Source of the DNA: Flavobacterium anhuiense
GTDB taxonomy: Bacteria; Bacteroidota; Bacteroidia; Flavobacteriales; Flavobacteriaceae
Direction of reading: 5' to 3'
Assembly: GCF_004151235.1 (NCBI RefSeq)
Contig: NZ_JUIV01000007.1
Location: 124,001 to 188,000, forward strand
Length of the DNA stretch: 64,000 bases
The translations under genes and the position numbers were made by a program. The notes beneath the pieces were generated by a model that worked only from the letters and a program-made list of their open reading frames with translations, was not told the DNA's origin and searched no databases. Positions 1 through 8,061 of this stretch are shown one piece after another; within the stretch, counting starts at the first letter, position 1, and each line of letters opens with the position of its first letter.

Positions 1-532
1 GGTTCTCTAAATTAAAAAGACCTTTCTCGCAAGACGGAATAATCTCAACATCTGCAATAGTTTCCAACCATGAAGTCTGGTTAGAATGGTGTTCCATATG
101 AGAAATAAAAACAATAGGTTTTTTTTCTGCAGGAACATTGGTAAAACTCTTTAAATTCTCAGGAACTTTCAATCCTAAAATACGCTGAAATTTATTGATA
201 ACTCCAGTCATTCCAGTTCCATCCGTAATTAAAACATCATCGTTGTTTGCATTGGCATGACGCTTTATAATATGTCTGGCATGATGATATGCTTTTGTCA
301 TAGCAGTACCAGATACAGTAGTTTCGGTATGAGTATTAGCGACAAAAGGACCAAACTGATTTAATAGTTTTTCTTCAATCGGACGATATAGTCTTCCGCT
401 GGCAGTCCAATCTGTGTAAATTATTGATTTTCTGCCATAAGGCGAAGTAAATTCTTGATTTATACCGACAATATTCTGTCTAAATTCCTGGAAGTAAGTT
501 TCCAGTGTCATGGTACTATTTTTGCTATTCAT
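1..532 (-). CDS. Class V aminotransferase-fold PLP enzyme (3' part missing)
   Basis: The gene starts at the ATG at 532 and its end lies beyond the left edge, so only about 177 N-terminal residues are visible. The translation begins MNSKNSTMTLETYFQEF and contains IIYTDWTASGRLYRPIE, TETTVSGTAMT, DGTGMTG and ISHMEHHSNQ. This layout fits the NifS/CsdA-like class V aminotransferase fold, in which the MEHHSN stretch lies near the cofactor. The PLP-binding lysine would fall outside the window. A second in-frame ATG is present 7 codons in. The gene is divergent from msrA. Family is fairly sure; the substrate (cysteine desulfurase or another) cannot be told from this part. Confidence 0.8.
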   Translation of the reverse strand, partial: MNSKNSTMTLETYFQEFRQNIVGINQEFTSPYGRKSIIYTDWTASGRLYRPIEEKLLNQFGPFVANTHTETTVSGTAMTKAYHHARHIIKRHANANNDDVLITDGTGMTGVINKFQRILGLKVPENLKSFTNVPAEKKPIVFISHMEHHSNQTSWLETIADVEIIPSCEKGLFNLEN

Positions 533-555
533 TAGTTGTGCCTTGTGTTTGATTG

Positions 556-563
556 CAAATATA
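556..563 (-). promoter_or_regulatory. Bacteroidota -7 element TATATTTG for the aminotransferase gene
   Basis: On the minus strand TATATTTG is followed by CAATC, matching TAnnTTTG. It puts the transcription start near 549, about 17 nt before the ATG at 532. I found no TTG at the right distance for a -33 box, so the call rests on the -7 motif only. Confidence 0.45.
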
Positions 564-717
564 TATAGTTTTTTTATAAAATTGCGAATTTATCAATAGT
601 AAACTTCAAACACTATATTACCGTTTAGTATTTTTAGTTAAAACAACTTTTTTTTAATAAATTATCATAATATCCTATCGAATTAATAGGCATTAAACTT
701 TAAAGAAAGTATTATTT

Positions 718-1251
718 ATGGGAAATTTATCTGTAGCTACCTTTGGTGGCGGATGTTTTTGGTGTATAGAAGCTGTAATTCAGCGTTTAAAAGGTGTAGA
801 ATCAATAAAATCGGGTTATTCAGACGGATTTATAAAGAATCCTGCTTATCGTGAAGTGTGTACAGGCAGAACCGGACATGCAGAAGTGATTCAAGTGACT
901 TTCAACCCTGACATAATTTCATATCATGACTTAATTTTCATTTTCATGACAAGTCATGATCCGACAACTTTAAATCGCCAAGGAGGCGATAGCGGAACTC
1001 AATATCGTTCGATAATTTTATATCACGATGATACGCAAAAAGAAATTGCAGAAAAAGTTTTTGAAGAAGTGCAACCTGCTTATGCAGATCCTATTGTAAC
1101 GCAATTAAAACCTTTTGAAGTTTTTTACGAAGCCGAAGATTATCATCAAAACTATTATAATGAAAACTCCGAAGCTGGATATTGCCAAGTTGTGATCGAT
1201 CCTAAAATTCAGAAACTTAAAAAAATGTATGCTGATAGATTAGCGGACTAA
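718..1251 (+). CDS. msrA: Peptide-methionine (S)-S-oxide reductase MsrA
   Basis: Reduces methionine-S-sulfoxide in damaged proteins and free methionine. The 177-residue protein has the signature GGCFWC at residues 11-16 with catalytic Cys13, GYSDG near residue 34, GDSGTQYRS at 90-98, and YCQ at 155-157 with a candidate recycling cysteine. There is no signal peptide, so it is cytoplasmic. The length is normal for a stand-alone MsrA; no MsrB domain is fused. It sits next to selO and near ypdA, all linked to thiol/redox homeostasis. No clear TAnnTTTG box was found upstream. Confidence 0.96.
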   Translation: MGNLSVATFGGGCFWCIEAVIQRLKGVESIKSGYSDGFIKNPAYREVCTGRTGHAEVIQVTFNPDIISYHDLIFIFMTSHDPTTLNRQGGDSGTQYRSIILYHDDTQKEIAEKVFEEVQPAYADPIVTQLKPFEVFYEAEDYHQNYYNENSEAGYCQVVIDPKIQKLKKMYADRLAD

Positions 1252-1261
1252 TTTTATAAGT

Positions 1262-1425
1262 TTTGCCACAGATTATTTTTTTTTGTTTGCCAATTTCCAC
1301 TAATTTTTAGATTTAGTTGAAAAAACATTCGTGAAAATTTGTGCAATTCGTGGCAAATAGATAACACAGAAAATCTTTTTAATCTTTTTAATCTTTGTAA
1401 TCTGTGGCATATAGAAAGAAAACAA
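1262..1425. repeat. Intergenic palindromic repeat, GCCAC/GTGGC family, degenerate copy
   Basis: The stretch between msrA and selO begins with TTGCCACAGATT and ends with four tandem 9-bp words (AATCTTTTT, AATCTTTTT, AATCTTTGT, AATCTGTGG). A GTGCAATTCGTGGCAAA stretch in the middle matches the repeat at 3006-3097. It looks like one palindrome of 9-bp words, or two nested ones, decayed by mutation. Confidence 0.65.
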
Positions 1426-1426
1426 A

Positions 1427-2995
1427 ATGAAAAATCTAAAAATAAATAATAGATTTACTGCCGAATTACCAGCAGATCCAGATTTGACAAATGAAATTCG
1501 TCAGGTAAAAAATACGCTGTTTTCGTACGTAAATCCGACACAGCCTTCAAATCCAAAATTGATTCACGCTTCTGAAGAAGTTGCTGAATTGGTTGGTATT
1601 TCTAAAGATGAAATTCAATCAGAAGAATTTCTGAATGTTTTTTCTGGAAAAGAGATTCTTCCGGAAACTAAGCCGTATGCCATGTGTTATGCAGGGCATC
1701 AATTTGGAAATTGGGCAGGACAATTGGGCGATGGCCGTGCTATCAATTTAACAGAAGTTGGAAGCAACAATCAATTTTATACGCTTCAATTAAAAGGTGC
1801 TGGAAAAACTCCATATTCAAGAACTGCAGATGGTTTGGCTGTTTTACGTTCTTCAATAAGAGAGTACTTATGTGCCGAAGCAATGCATTATTTGGGAGTT
1901 CCCACTACTCGATCGCTTTCACTTGCCCTCTCAGGAGATCAGGTTTTAAGAGATATTTTGTATAACGGAAATCCAGCTTATGAAAAAGGTGCTGTCGTTT
2001 GCCGAGTAGCTCCTTCTTTTATTCGTTTTGGAAGCTATGAAATGCTTACAGCTAGAAATGAATTGAAAAATCTTAAACAATTTGTAGAATTTACTATTAA
2101 GCATTATTTCCCTGAAATCACAGGAGAACCAAAAGAACAGTATTTGCAATTCTTCCAAAAAGTGGCTGATACAACGCGTGAAATGATCTTGCATTGGCAA
2201 CGAGTTGGATTTGTTCATGGAGTAATGAACACAGACAATATGTCGATTCATGGAATTACGATAGATTACGGACCTTATGGTTGGCTAGAAAATTATGACC
2301 CTGACTGGACTCCAAATACAACAGACAGTCAAAACAGAAGATACCGTTTCGGAAATCAGCCTCATGTTGCTCAATGGAATCTGTTTCAATTGGCAAATGC
2401 TCTTTATCCATTAATTAATGAAGCTGCCCCTTTAGAGAAAATCCTAGACACATTTATAACTGACTTTGAAAAGGATTACAAAACAATGTTTTTGAGTAAA
2501 CTAGGAATATTTACTTCAAGTGAAGCTGATGATAAAATCATTAAAGGTTTGGAAGAAATTTTGCAGTTATCAGAAACTGATATGACTATCTTTTTTAGAA
2601 ATCTTAGTAAAATTAAAAAAGAGGATTCTGTAGAACAAGCATTCGAAAAAATAGAATATGCATTTTATATCCCTGAAGAAATAAAAGAAAACATTCTTGA
2701 TGCTTGGCAAAAGTGGTTTACCGTTTATCTGGAAAGATTAAATACAGAAAAGCTTTCTGATGAAGAACGTTCAGAAAAAATGAACCAGATTAATCCAAAA
2801 TATGTACTGCGAAATTATATGGCGCAATTAGCCATTGATGCGGCAGATAAAGAAGATTATTCTTTGGTTGATGAATTATTTCAGCTTTTGAAAAATCCAT
2901 ATGACGAACAACCAGAATCTGAAAAATGGTTTGCAAAACGCCCAGATTGGGCTAGAACTAAGGTTGGCTGTTCTATGTTGTCTTGTAGTTCCTAA
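1427..2995 (+). CDS. selO: Protein adenylyltransferase SelO (YdiU family)
   Basis: SelO is a pseudokinase-fold enzyme that transfers AMP from ATP to Ser/Thr/Tyr of target proteins, many involved in redox balance. The 522-residue protein shows YAGHQFGNWAGQLGDGRA at 88-105, the nucleotide-binding LKGAGKTPYSR at 122-132, HGVMNTDNMS at 264-273 and IDYGPYG at 279-285. It ends in SCSS; the C-terminal cysteine is the position that is selenocysteine in animal SelO and forms a regulatory disulfide in the E. coli enzyme. Length and both ends look complete. The ATG follows directly on a repeat array, so the leader is partly repeat sequence. Confidence 0.95.
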   Translation: MKNLKINNRFTAELPADPDLTNEIRQVKNTLFSYVNPTQPSNPKLIHASEEVAELVGISKDEIQSEEFLNVFSGKEILPETKPYAMCYAGHQFGNWAGQLGDGRAINLTEVGSNNQFYTLQLKGAGKTPYSRTADGLAVLRSSIREYLCAEAMHYLGVPTTRSLSLALSGDQVLRDILYNGNPAYEKGAVVCRVAPSFIRFGSYEMLTARNELKNLKQFVEFTIKHYFPEITGEPKEQYLQFFQKVADTTREMILHWQRVGFVHGVMNTDNMSIHGITIDYGPYGWLENYDPDWTPNTTDSQNRRYRFGNQPHVAQWNLFQLANALYPLINEAAPLEKILDTFITDFEKDYKTMFLSKLGIFTSSEADDKIIKGLEEILQLSETDMTIFFRNLSKIKKEDSVEQAFEKIEYAFYIPEEIKENILDAWQKWFTVYLERLNTEKLSDEERSEKMNQINPKYVLRNYMAQLAIDAADKEDYSLVDELFQLLKNPYDEQPESEKWFAKRPDWARTKVGCSMLSCSS

Positions 2996-3005
2996 AAGTT
3001 TTTTT

Positions 3006-3097
3006 GCCACGAATTACACGAATTTACGCTAATTTCCTTTTTATAAAGTAAAAACTAAACTTATAAAATTTGTGCAAATTCGTGCAATTCGTGGCAA
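3006..3097. repeat. Palindromic intergenic repeat with 9-bp words (GCCACGAATT family)
   Basis: The left arm reads TTGCCACGAATTACACGAAT and the right arm GTGCAATTCGTGGCAAAC; the arms are inverted copies about 40 bp apart. Each arm is built from roughly 9-bp words (CACGAATTA, CACGAATTT). It lies between the convergent genes selO and ypdA and could fold into a long hairpin that ends transcription from both sides. A related copy is at 1262-1425 and a single arm at 7836-7856. Confidence 0.8.
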
Positions 3098-3102
3098 ACT
3101 TT

Positions 3103-4071
3103 TTACTTTGAGCTTATAAAATCGACAATCATATTAGCATGAACTCTCGAGTTTTCTATAAACCATTTATGAGTCTGCATTCCGCCACAAACTACTCCGG
3201 CAAGAAATAAACCTTCTACATTAGTTTCCATCGTTTCTGGATTATAAACAGGGATTTTCAGTTCGTCATTAGAAAGCTGAATTCCGATTTTTTCAAGAAA
3301 ATTCAAATCTGGTTTATATCCCGTTAGTGCTAAAACGAAGTCATTTTCAATTGTAACTTTTCCGTTTGGTGTTTGAATTTCTACTTCATTTTCACGGATT
3401 TCGGTAATATTAGATTCAAAATAAGCTTTAATGCTTCCTTCTGCAATTCTATTTTCAATATCAGGTTTTACCCAATATTTTACACGGTTATTAATCTCAT
3501 TTTTACGAATAACCATGGTAACTTCTGCTCCTTTTCTCCAACATTCCAAAGCAGCATCCACAGAAGAATTATTGGCTCCGACAACCAAAACTTTTCTGAA
3601 CGCATATTCGTGTGCTTCTTTATAATAATGGCGGACTTTTGGAAAATTTTCTCCTGAAACATTCATTTCAATCGGAATATCATAAAAGCCGGTTGCGATT
3701 ATAACATTCTTAGATTCGTAATTGTTTTTATCCGTTGCAATCTTGAAAATTTTTTGATTTTTCTGAATATCAAGAACTTTTTCAAATAAATTAATATTGA
3801 ATTTGAAATAGCGATGAATATTTCTATAATATTCCAAAGCTTCTTGTCGTCCTGGTTTTGGCGCTAGACAATTGAACGGAATTCCGCCAATTTCTAATCT
3901 TTCTGCGGTAGAAAAAAAGGTCATATAAAGCGGATAGTTAAAAATACTATTAACGATTGCGCCCTTTTCTATAATTACATATTTTAATTTTTTCTTTTCA
4001 GCTTCTATTGCACAGGCAAGACCAATCGGTCCGCCTCCTACAATAACAAGGTCATATATTGATTCTGTCAT
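3103..4071 (-). CDS. ypdA: YpdA/Bdr family bacillithiol disulfide reductase-like flavoprotein
   Basis: The 322-residue protein has two dinucleotide-binding folds: VGGGPIGLA at residues 11-19 for FAD and VVGANNSSVDAA at 163-174 for NAD(P)H. Between them lies IIATGFYDIP, and the C-terminal LALTGYKPD and GLFLAGVV are typical of the thioredoxin-reductase superfamily. It lacks the CxxC of thioredoxin reductase, as expected for YpdA, which reduces bacillithiol disulfide. Bacteroidota are known to make bacillithiol. It is the second gene of a two-gene unit behind the CYTH protein, with only 1 nt between them. Confidence 0.9.
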   Translation of the reverse strand: MTESIYDLVIVGGGPIGLACAIEAEKKKLKYVIIEKGAIVNSIFNYPLYMTFFSTAERLEIGGIPFNCLAPKPGRQEALEYYRNIHRYFKFNINLFEKVLDIQKNQKIFKIATDKNNYESKNVIIATGFYDIPIEMNVSGENFPKVRHYYKEAHEYAFRKVLVVGANNSSVDAALECWRKGAEVTMVIRKNEINNRVKYWVKPDIENRIAEGSIKAYFESNITEIRENEVEIQTPNGKVTIENDFVLALTGYKPDLNFLEKIGIQLSNDELKIPVYNPETMETNVEGLFLAGVVCGGMQTHKWFIENSRVHANMIVDFISSK

Positions 4072-4072
4072 T

Positions 4073-4546
4073 TTATTTTTGCCAGTCTTTATAAGGATTT
4101 TTGCTTAAATAAGCATTGTAATATCTTTCGTCGTTTGTAACTTCTTCTCCAAGCCATTCTGGTTTTTCAAAAATTTCAGCCTCAGAATTTAGTTCAATTT
4201 CAGCCATTACTAAGCCTTCATTTTCTCCATAAAATTCATCGACTTCAATTACATGTTCTCCAGATTGTATTTCGTAACGCGTTTTTTCAATTTTACCCTT
4301 TTCGCATAGTTTTAGTAATTCCTGTGCTTCATCAAGCGGAATTTCATTTTCCCATTCAAAACGAGACATACCGCCGCTATGGCTTATTCCCTTTATGGTT
4401 ATATAGCCTTTATGCCCTTTTATTCTAACCCTAACTGTACGCTCAGGAGCAGAGCTCAAATAGCCTTGAGCAATTTTATTCTGAGTAAAAGCTTGATTCT
4501 TGTAAACGTCAGATTTTACAAGAAACTTTCTTTCTATTTCAACCAT
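4073..4546 (-). CDS. CYTH domain protein (inorganic triphosphatase/adenylate cyclase-like)
   Basis: The 157-residue protein starts with the CYTH signature EIERKF at residues 3-8. It continues with VRVRIKG, ITIKG and a C-terminal EVDEFYGENEGLVMAEIEL, which supply the alternating acidic and basic residues that line the triphosphate tunnel. Bacterial CYTH proteins mostly hydrolyse tripolyphosphate; some are adenylate cyclases. The tight spacing to ypdA suggests cotranscription. Family is certain, substrate is not. Confidence 0.88.
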   Translation of the reverse strand: MVEIERKFLVKSDVYKNQAFTQNKIAQGYLSSAPERTVRVRIKGHKGYITIKGISHSGGMSRFEWENEIPLDEAQELLKLCEKGKIEKTRYEIQSGEHVIEVDEFYGENEGLVMAEIELNSEAEIFEKPEWLGEEVTNDERYYNAYLSKNPYKDWQK

Positions 4547-4681
4547 CTTAATTTTAGATTATTTTTTATGCAAGTTACTCATTTTAATCAAGCCTTTGAG
4601 CTTATAAAAAATGAAAAATATGTTAATTCATTATTTTTTATCCAAAACCAAAAGGAATCAAAATAACTGATTATTAACATC

Positions 4682-4708
4682 TTGTAATTATTATTTTAAG
4701 TAATTTTG
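4682..4708 (+). promoter_or_regulatory. Candidate promoter TTG-N16-TAATTTTG
   Basis: TTG at 4682-4684 and TAATTTTG at 4701-4708 precede the HhH-domain gene. Spacing is slightly short for the Bacteroidota consensus. It would leave a leader of about 90 nt before the ATG at 4808. Confidence 0.4.
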
Positions 4709-4807
4709 ATAGAATTAATTCCTCGTCAAACAACTAGTTATCAGTCTAAGACAATTTTACGCATAACTAAAAACTTACTACAGTTTAAACTCTAAAATAG
4801 AACGATC

Positions 4808-5332
4808 ATGAATGTACCTTATGTTGTAATACCAATAGCACTAGGTGTAATCTGCGGGATTTTAGGTTACATACTAGGAAAAATTACTTTTAAGAATGAT
4901 AATGCCCTTTCAACGTCTCTTCAAGCCGATTTAGATGTTTGCAAAGCGCATACAAAAAATTTAAATGCAAGAATCTTAAAATTAGAAGCTGAACTTGCCG
5001 CAAAAAACAAAACAATAGTTCCTGAAATAATTCCTTTCGAGCCTACATTAGCCTTAAATGCTTTAGGTAAAAAAGTAAAGGAAAATGACTTGAAAATAGT
5101 GGAAGGAATTGGACCAAAGATAGAATCCTTATTTATCGAGGCAGGAATAAAGACGTGGCAAAACCTTTCGCAAGCTTCAACAGAAAAGTTACAGGCTATT
5201 TTGGATGCCGGCGGTGAAAACTACGCTATGCATAATCCGAGTACTTGGGCAAAACAAGCATTAATGGCTTATCAAGGAAAATGGAAGGAATTGAAAGATT
5301 GGCAAGATAGTTTGTTGGGTGGAAAAGAGTGA
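4808..5332 (+). CDS. Membrane-anchored helix-hairpin-helix protein
   Basis: The 174-residue protein has one N-terminal membrane segment (about residues 3-24, with GVICGILGYILG). A coiled-coil-like stretch rich in K/L/E follows at 35-68. The cytoplasmic end carries an HhH fold centred on IVEGIGPKIESLFIEAGI (97-114), which resembles the predicted 5'-nuclease-like HhH proteins (COG3743) common in Bacteroidota. HhH motifs of this type usually bind DNA or stack on other proteins. No catalytic residues are evident. Partner and function are unknown. Confidence 0.8.
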   Translation: MNVPYVVIPIALGVICGILGYILGKITFKNDNALSTSLQADLDVCKAHTKNLNARILKLEAELAAKNKTIVPEIIPFEPTLALNALGKKVKENDLKIVEGIGPKIESLFIEAGIKTWQNLSQASTEKLQAILDAGGENYAMHNPSTWAKQALMAYQGKWKELKDWQDSLLGGKE

Positions 5333-5338
5333 CTAAAA

Positions 5339-5447
5339 AAGATGCTGAGTTTCTAAGACGCTAAGATTTAATTACTAGATAACTAAAGACTTAAAAACTC
5401 AGAAACTCAGAAACTCAGAATCTTAGAATCTTAGAAACTTAGAAACT
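5339..5447. repeat. Period-8 palindromic array (CTTAGAAT family), copy 1
   Basis: The left arm is a run of 8-bp words (AAGATGCT, GAGTTTCT, AAGACGCT, AAGATTTA). The right arm is their inverted version (ACTCAGAA three times, TCTTAGAA twice, ACTTAGAA). The period of 8 holds through both arms. The right arm runs into the end of menC: codons FLSF and the TAA stop are repeat sequence. It lies between convergent genes. Confidence 0.85.
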
Positions 5448-6471
5448 TTTCCCAACTCTTAGAAGAATTGTACCAAAGCTGGCCTTTTTTTACTTCAAGT
5501 GGACAATCTATATTATTAGTATATAATGTTCCAGTTCCTAAACCTTGTGGCATGTTTGAATTTAATGTAAATGCCCATTGTGCAATTGCGTTTAGTCCAA
5601 TATTGCTTTCTAAAGCAGATGTAATCCACCAGCCAATATTATATTTTTCTGCTAAAGTGATCCATTCTTGCGTGCCGCGAAAACCGCCAATAAAGCTTGG
5701 TTTTAAAATGATATATTGAGGCTTAATATCCTTAAGCAATTTTTCTTTTTCTTCAAACGAAAACACCCCAATGAGTTCTTCATCTAAAGCAATAGGAAAT
5801 GGTGTCTGTTTGCACAATTCAGCCATTTCAGCAATTTGACCTTTTTTGATAGGCTGTTCTATGCTATGAAGGTGAAATTGTTTTAATTGATTCAGTTTGT
5901 CTAAAGCATTGGTTGGAGAAAAAGCACCATTTGCATCTACTCTGATTTCTATTTCTTCTGCAGAAAAATGACTTCTGATAAATTGCAGTAATTCTAATTC
6001 TTTATGAAAATCAATAGCTCCAATTTTAAGTTTTATACAGCTAAAACCATCAGCCAATTTTTCTTCAATCTGCTGTTTCATAAAAGCAGATTCACCCATC
6101 CAAACTAATCCGTTTATGGTAATTGAACTTGAAGTATTGGTAAAATCAGACGGAAATAATAGATATGGATCTTCACTTTTAAGAGATAAAAAAGCTATTT
6201 CTATTCCGAATTGTATGGAGGGAAATTCTAATAAAGCATTCCAAAGAGCTGTTTCGCCTAAATGAATATTATCGCAAGCCCATTTTAGTTTCTCTTCATA
6301 ATCTGAACGATCATCTGCGCTTAAGCCACGTAGAATACCACACTCTCCTATTCCTTTTTTGCCATTTTCTTCCAGTACTATAAACCAAGTTTCTTTCTCG
6401 GTCATTATTCCTCGTGAAGTTCCTGACGGACGTTTAAATTCTAGTAAGTATTTATGATAAGATGCGTTCAT
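5431..6471 (-). CDS. menC: o-Succinylbenzoate synthase MenC (enolase superfamily)
   Basis: Dehydrates SHCHC to o-succinylbenzoate in menaquinone synthesis. The 346-residue protein shows the superfamily residues in order: KLKIG at 147-151 (catalytic lysine pair), DANGAF at 179-184 and EQP at 205-207 (metal ligands), DEE at 230-232, and LKPS at 256-259 (second catalytic lysine). Dipeptide epimerases share this fold, but the nearby menA, menB and menD favour MenC. Its last four residues and stop codon are encoded by a period-8 repeat array. The menE gene that often follows menC is absent here. Confidence 0.9.
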   Translation of the reverse strand: MNASYHKYLLEFKRPSGTSRGIMTEKETWFIVLEENGKKGIGECGILRGLSADDRSDYEEKLKWACDNIHLGETALWNALLEFPSIQFGIEIAFLSLKSEDPYLLFPSDFTNTSSSITINGLVWMGESAFMKQQIEEKLADGFSCIKLKIGAIDFHKELELLQFIRSHFSAEEIEIRVDANGAFSPTNALDKLNQLKQFHLHSIEQPIKKGQIAEMAELCKQTPFPIALDEELIGVFSFEEKEKLLKDIKPQYIILKPSFIGGFRGTQEWITLAEKYNIGWWITSALESNIGLNAIAQWAFTLNSNMPQGLGTGTLYTNNIDCPLEVKKGQLWYNSSKSWEKFLSF

Positions 6472-6477
6472 TTTTTT

Positions 6478-6618
6478 TTAAGTTGCTAAGATGCTGAGTT
6501 ATTGAGATACTAAGTTCTGAAATACGGAGTTGAAAGAAGATGCTTTAAAAAGCATCTCACATCTAAGCTACTTAGAATCTTAGCATCTTAGTAACTTAGT
6601 ATCTCAGCAACTTAGTTA
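6478..6618. repeat. Period-8 palindromic array (CTTAGAAT family), copy 2
   Basis: The left arm is AAGTTGCT, AAGATGCT, GAGTTATT, GAGATACT. The right arm is CTTAGAAT, CTTAGCAT, CTTAGTAA, CTTAGTAT, CTCAGCAA, CTTAG. A smaller hairpin, GATGC/GCATC around TTTAAAAA, sits in the centre. The array fills the gap between the TPR gene and menC, and the TAA stop of the TPR gene is the TAA inside the last CTAAG word. Confidence 0.88.
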
Positions 6619-7850
6619 AACAATTTTAAGATTTTTTCAAAATCTTTCGATGGTAAACCTGCTTTCTCAAATACTTGAAAATCAAGTTTCGTTTTTGCAA
6701 TCCAGCTTAAACTATCAGTTACGTTTTGATTTTGATATTTTTTGTAAATGGCTTTGGCAGCACTGTAATCATCGCTCACTAAATAAGTATGAGCTAAATT
6801 TAATTTGACTAATAATTCTGTATCGTCCAGCTTTTCTCCTTCTTGAAGCGCTTTTAAGGCTTTTGCATATTGTTTGGTCAAAATATAGCAGTATCCAAGC
6901 GAACTGTAATCTAATGCAGTTGCTTTTCCTTCGTTTACAATTGTATTTAATTTCGGAATTGCTTCGTTGTATTTTTGAGCTTTTATTAAAGACGCCACTT
7001 GTGTTCTTAAATCGTTGAATACATTTTTAGAAATATCAGCATCTTTGTAACAGCTGTTTCCAAAATCTTTATACACTTTTGTTTTTTCGACAGCCAACAA
7101 TTTTTGAAACTCATCATAACGATATTGTTTCATGATTTTATTGAGAATACAAACGCAAAAATCATCAGAATTGGCCATTTTCTGTGCCATTGTAGATGTT
7201 TTGCACAAACTTATAATTTCGTTTTTATTGTCCTGATTCCAACCACGGTTTAGTTTTGTATCTACCCAAGGCACTACTTCTAAAACTACTTTTTGACTTA
7301 AAAGCCAGTTTTTGCTTTCAAAACCAAACCAAATTGTGCTGATGTTTTCTTTTAAACAAGACGATTTATTTACAGATAAGCGTTTAGCATCTTTGCTAAC
7401 AGGTTCTGCCTGAGAATAGCAAGCTTTATCAATTTTACCATCTGTAACATACTTTTTTGCATTTTCATTAGAGGTAAAAATCGAATAGGTGCATTCATCA
7501 TCACCTGAAATTTTTGACATCAAGAAAACAGCACCTGCAGAACCTTGACTAACGCCTGTTGGATCTGGAATTGCTTTTAAAAGAGAGACCAAACTATTGG
7601 CCATTTCTTGATTTTTATCTAAAAGGGTAATTCTATAGACAATTTCTGTAGTTCCAACAGGTAAATCTTCTGTTGGTATAGAAATCCTATCGCGTGCTGG
7701 AACCATAATTTCTTTGGTTGTAGCACGTTCTTTATCCCAATAACCGTCTTTTTGTGCGAACGCGTTACAGGAGATTGCGATAAATAGTAATAAAATGTTT
7801 TTTCTGAAAGTTGTATTTTGTGATGACGCTTTAATTGCCACAGATTTCAC
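6612..7850 (-). CDS. Exported TPR-repeat protein (GTG start)
   Basis: The 412-residue protein has a signal peptide (FRKNILLLFIAISCNAFAQ, about residues 15-33). A domain without a recognised family follows, with several cysteines, and then tetratricopeptide repeats over roughly residues 275-400 (for example KYNEAIPKLN, ALDYSSLGYCYILTKQYAKALKALQEGEKL). TPRs usually hold protein complexes together, here probably in the periplasm. There is no in-frame ATG before the signal peptide; GTG at 7850 or GTG at 7841 must serve, and an in-frame TAA lies two codons upstream of 7850. Both GTGs lie in a dispersed repeat arm. It sits between menC and the UPF0173 gene without a clear link to menaquinone. Confidence 0.75.
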   Translation of the reverse strand: MKSVAIKASSQNTTFRKNILLLFIAISCNAFAQKDGYWDKERATTKEIMVPARDRISIPTEDLPVGTTEIVYRITLLDKNQEMANSLVSLLKAIPDPTGVSQGSAGAVFLMSKISGDDECTYSIFTSNENAKKYVTDGKIDKACYSQAEPVSKDAKRLSVNKSSCLKENISTIWFGFESKNWLLSQKVVLEVVPWVDTKLNRGWNQDNKNEIISLCKTSTMAQKMANSDDFCVCILNKIMKQYRYDEFQKLLAVEKTKVYKDFGNSCYKDADISKNVFNDLRTQVASLIKAQKYNEAIPKLNTIVNEGKATALDYSSLGYCYILTKQYAKALKALQEGEKLDDTELLVKLNLAHTYLVSDDYSAAKAIYKKYQNQNVTDSLSWIAKTKLDFQVFEKAGLPSKDFEKILKLFN

Positions 7851-7856
7851 AGATTA
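7836..7856. repeat. Single arm of the GCCAC-type repeat
   Basis: TGCCACAGATTTCACAGATT matches the arm words of the repeats at 1262 and 3006. No inverted partner was found nearby. The arm overlaps the only possible start codons of the TPR gene. Confidence 0.6.
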
Positions 7857-7935
7857 AAATGATTTTTACTTTTAAAACTCAAAATTCAATTAACATAGAT
7901 TATGCCAAATAACTTTCTTATGGAATTGAGTGCCC

Positions 7936-8031
7936 TAGCCCCGATAGAGGCGGTATCTCCCGATTAACAAAACAAGGCTTTTTCAGCCGTAGTTTTTGTT
8001 AATCGGGAATTTAGCCGAAAGCGGGATTAGC
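7936..8031 (+). ncRNA. Structured element resembling the Flavo-1 RNA motif, copy A
   Basis: The outer sequences CTAGCCCCGATAGA and AAGCGGGATTAG can pair (CTA/TAG and CCCG/CGGG). The centre is a perfect 15-bp stem, TCCCGATTAACAAAA (7958-7972) against TTTTGTTAATCGGGA (7994-8008), capped by GGCT/AGCC. Copy B at 59230-59303 keeps the same ends but has a different perfect stem. This agrees with my memory of the Flavo-1 motif of Bacteroidota (Rfam RF01705), which a covariance search must confirm. A fragment TTCGACTCCGCTCAAGATGAC follows at 8039. Confidence 0.6.
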
Positions 8032-8061
8032 TCCTTCTTTCGACTCCGCTCAAGATGACTA

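Noticed and set aside
4379..4666. Plus-strand frame overlapping the CYTH gene start, ending in a 32-residue stretch in the gap
   Set aside because: Most of it is antisense to the CYTH gene. The free end (ATG 4568) has no promoter or clear protein character.
5339..5447. Possible CRISPR array because of regular short repeats
   Set aside because: Units are only 8 bp with no unique spacers, and they form inverted arms; this is not a CRISPR layout.
5431..6471. Dipeptide epimerase instead of MenC
   Set aside because: The fold and motifs fit both, but menA, menB and menD next to it make MenC much more likely. A binding-site comparison could still change this.
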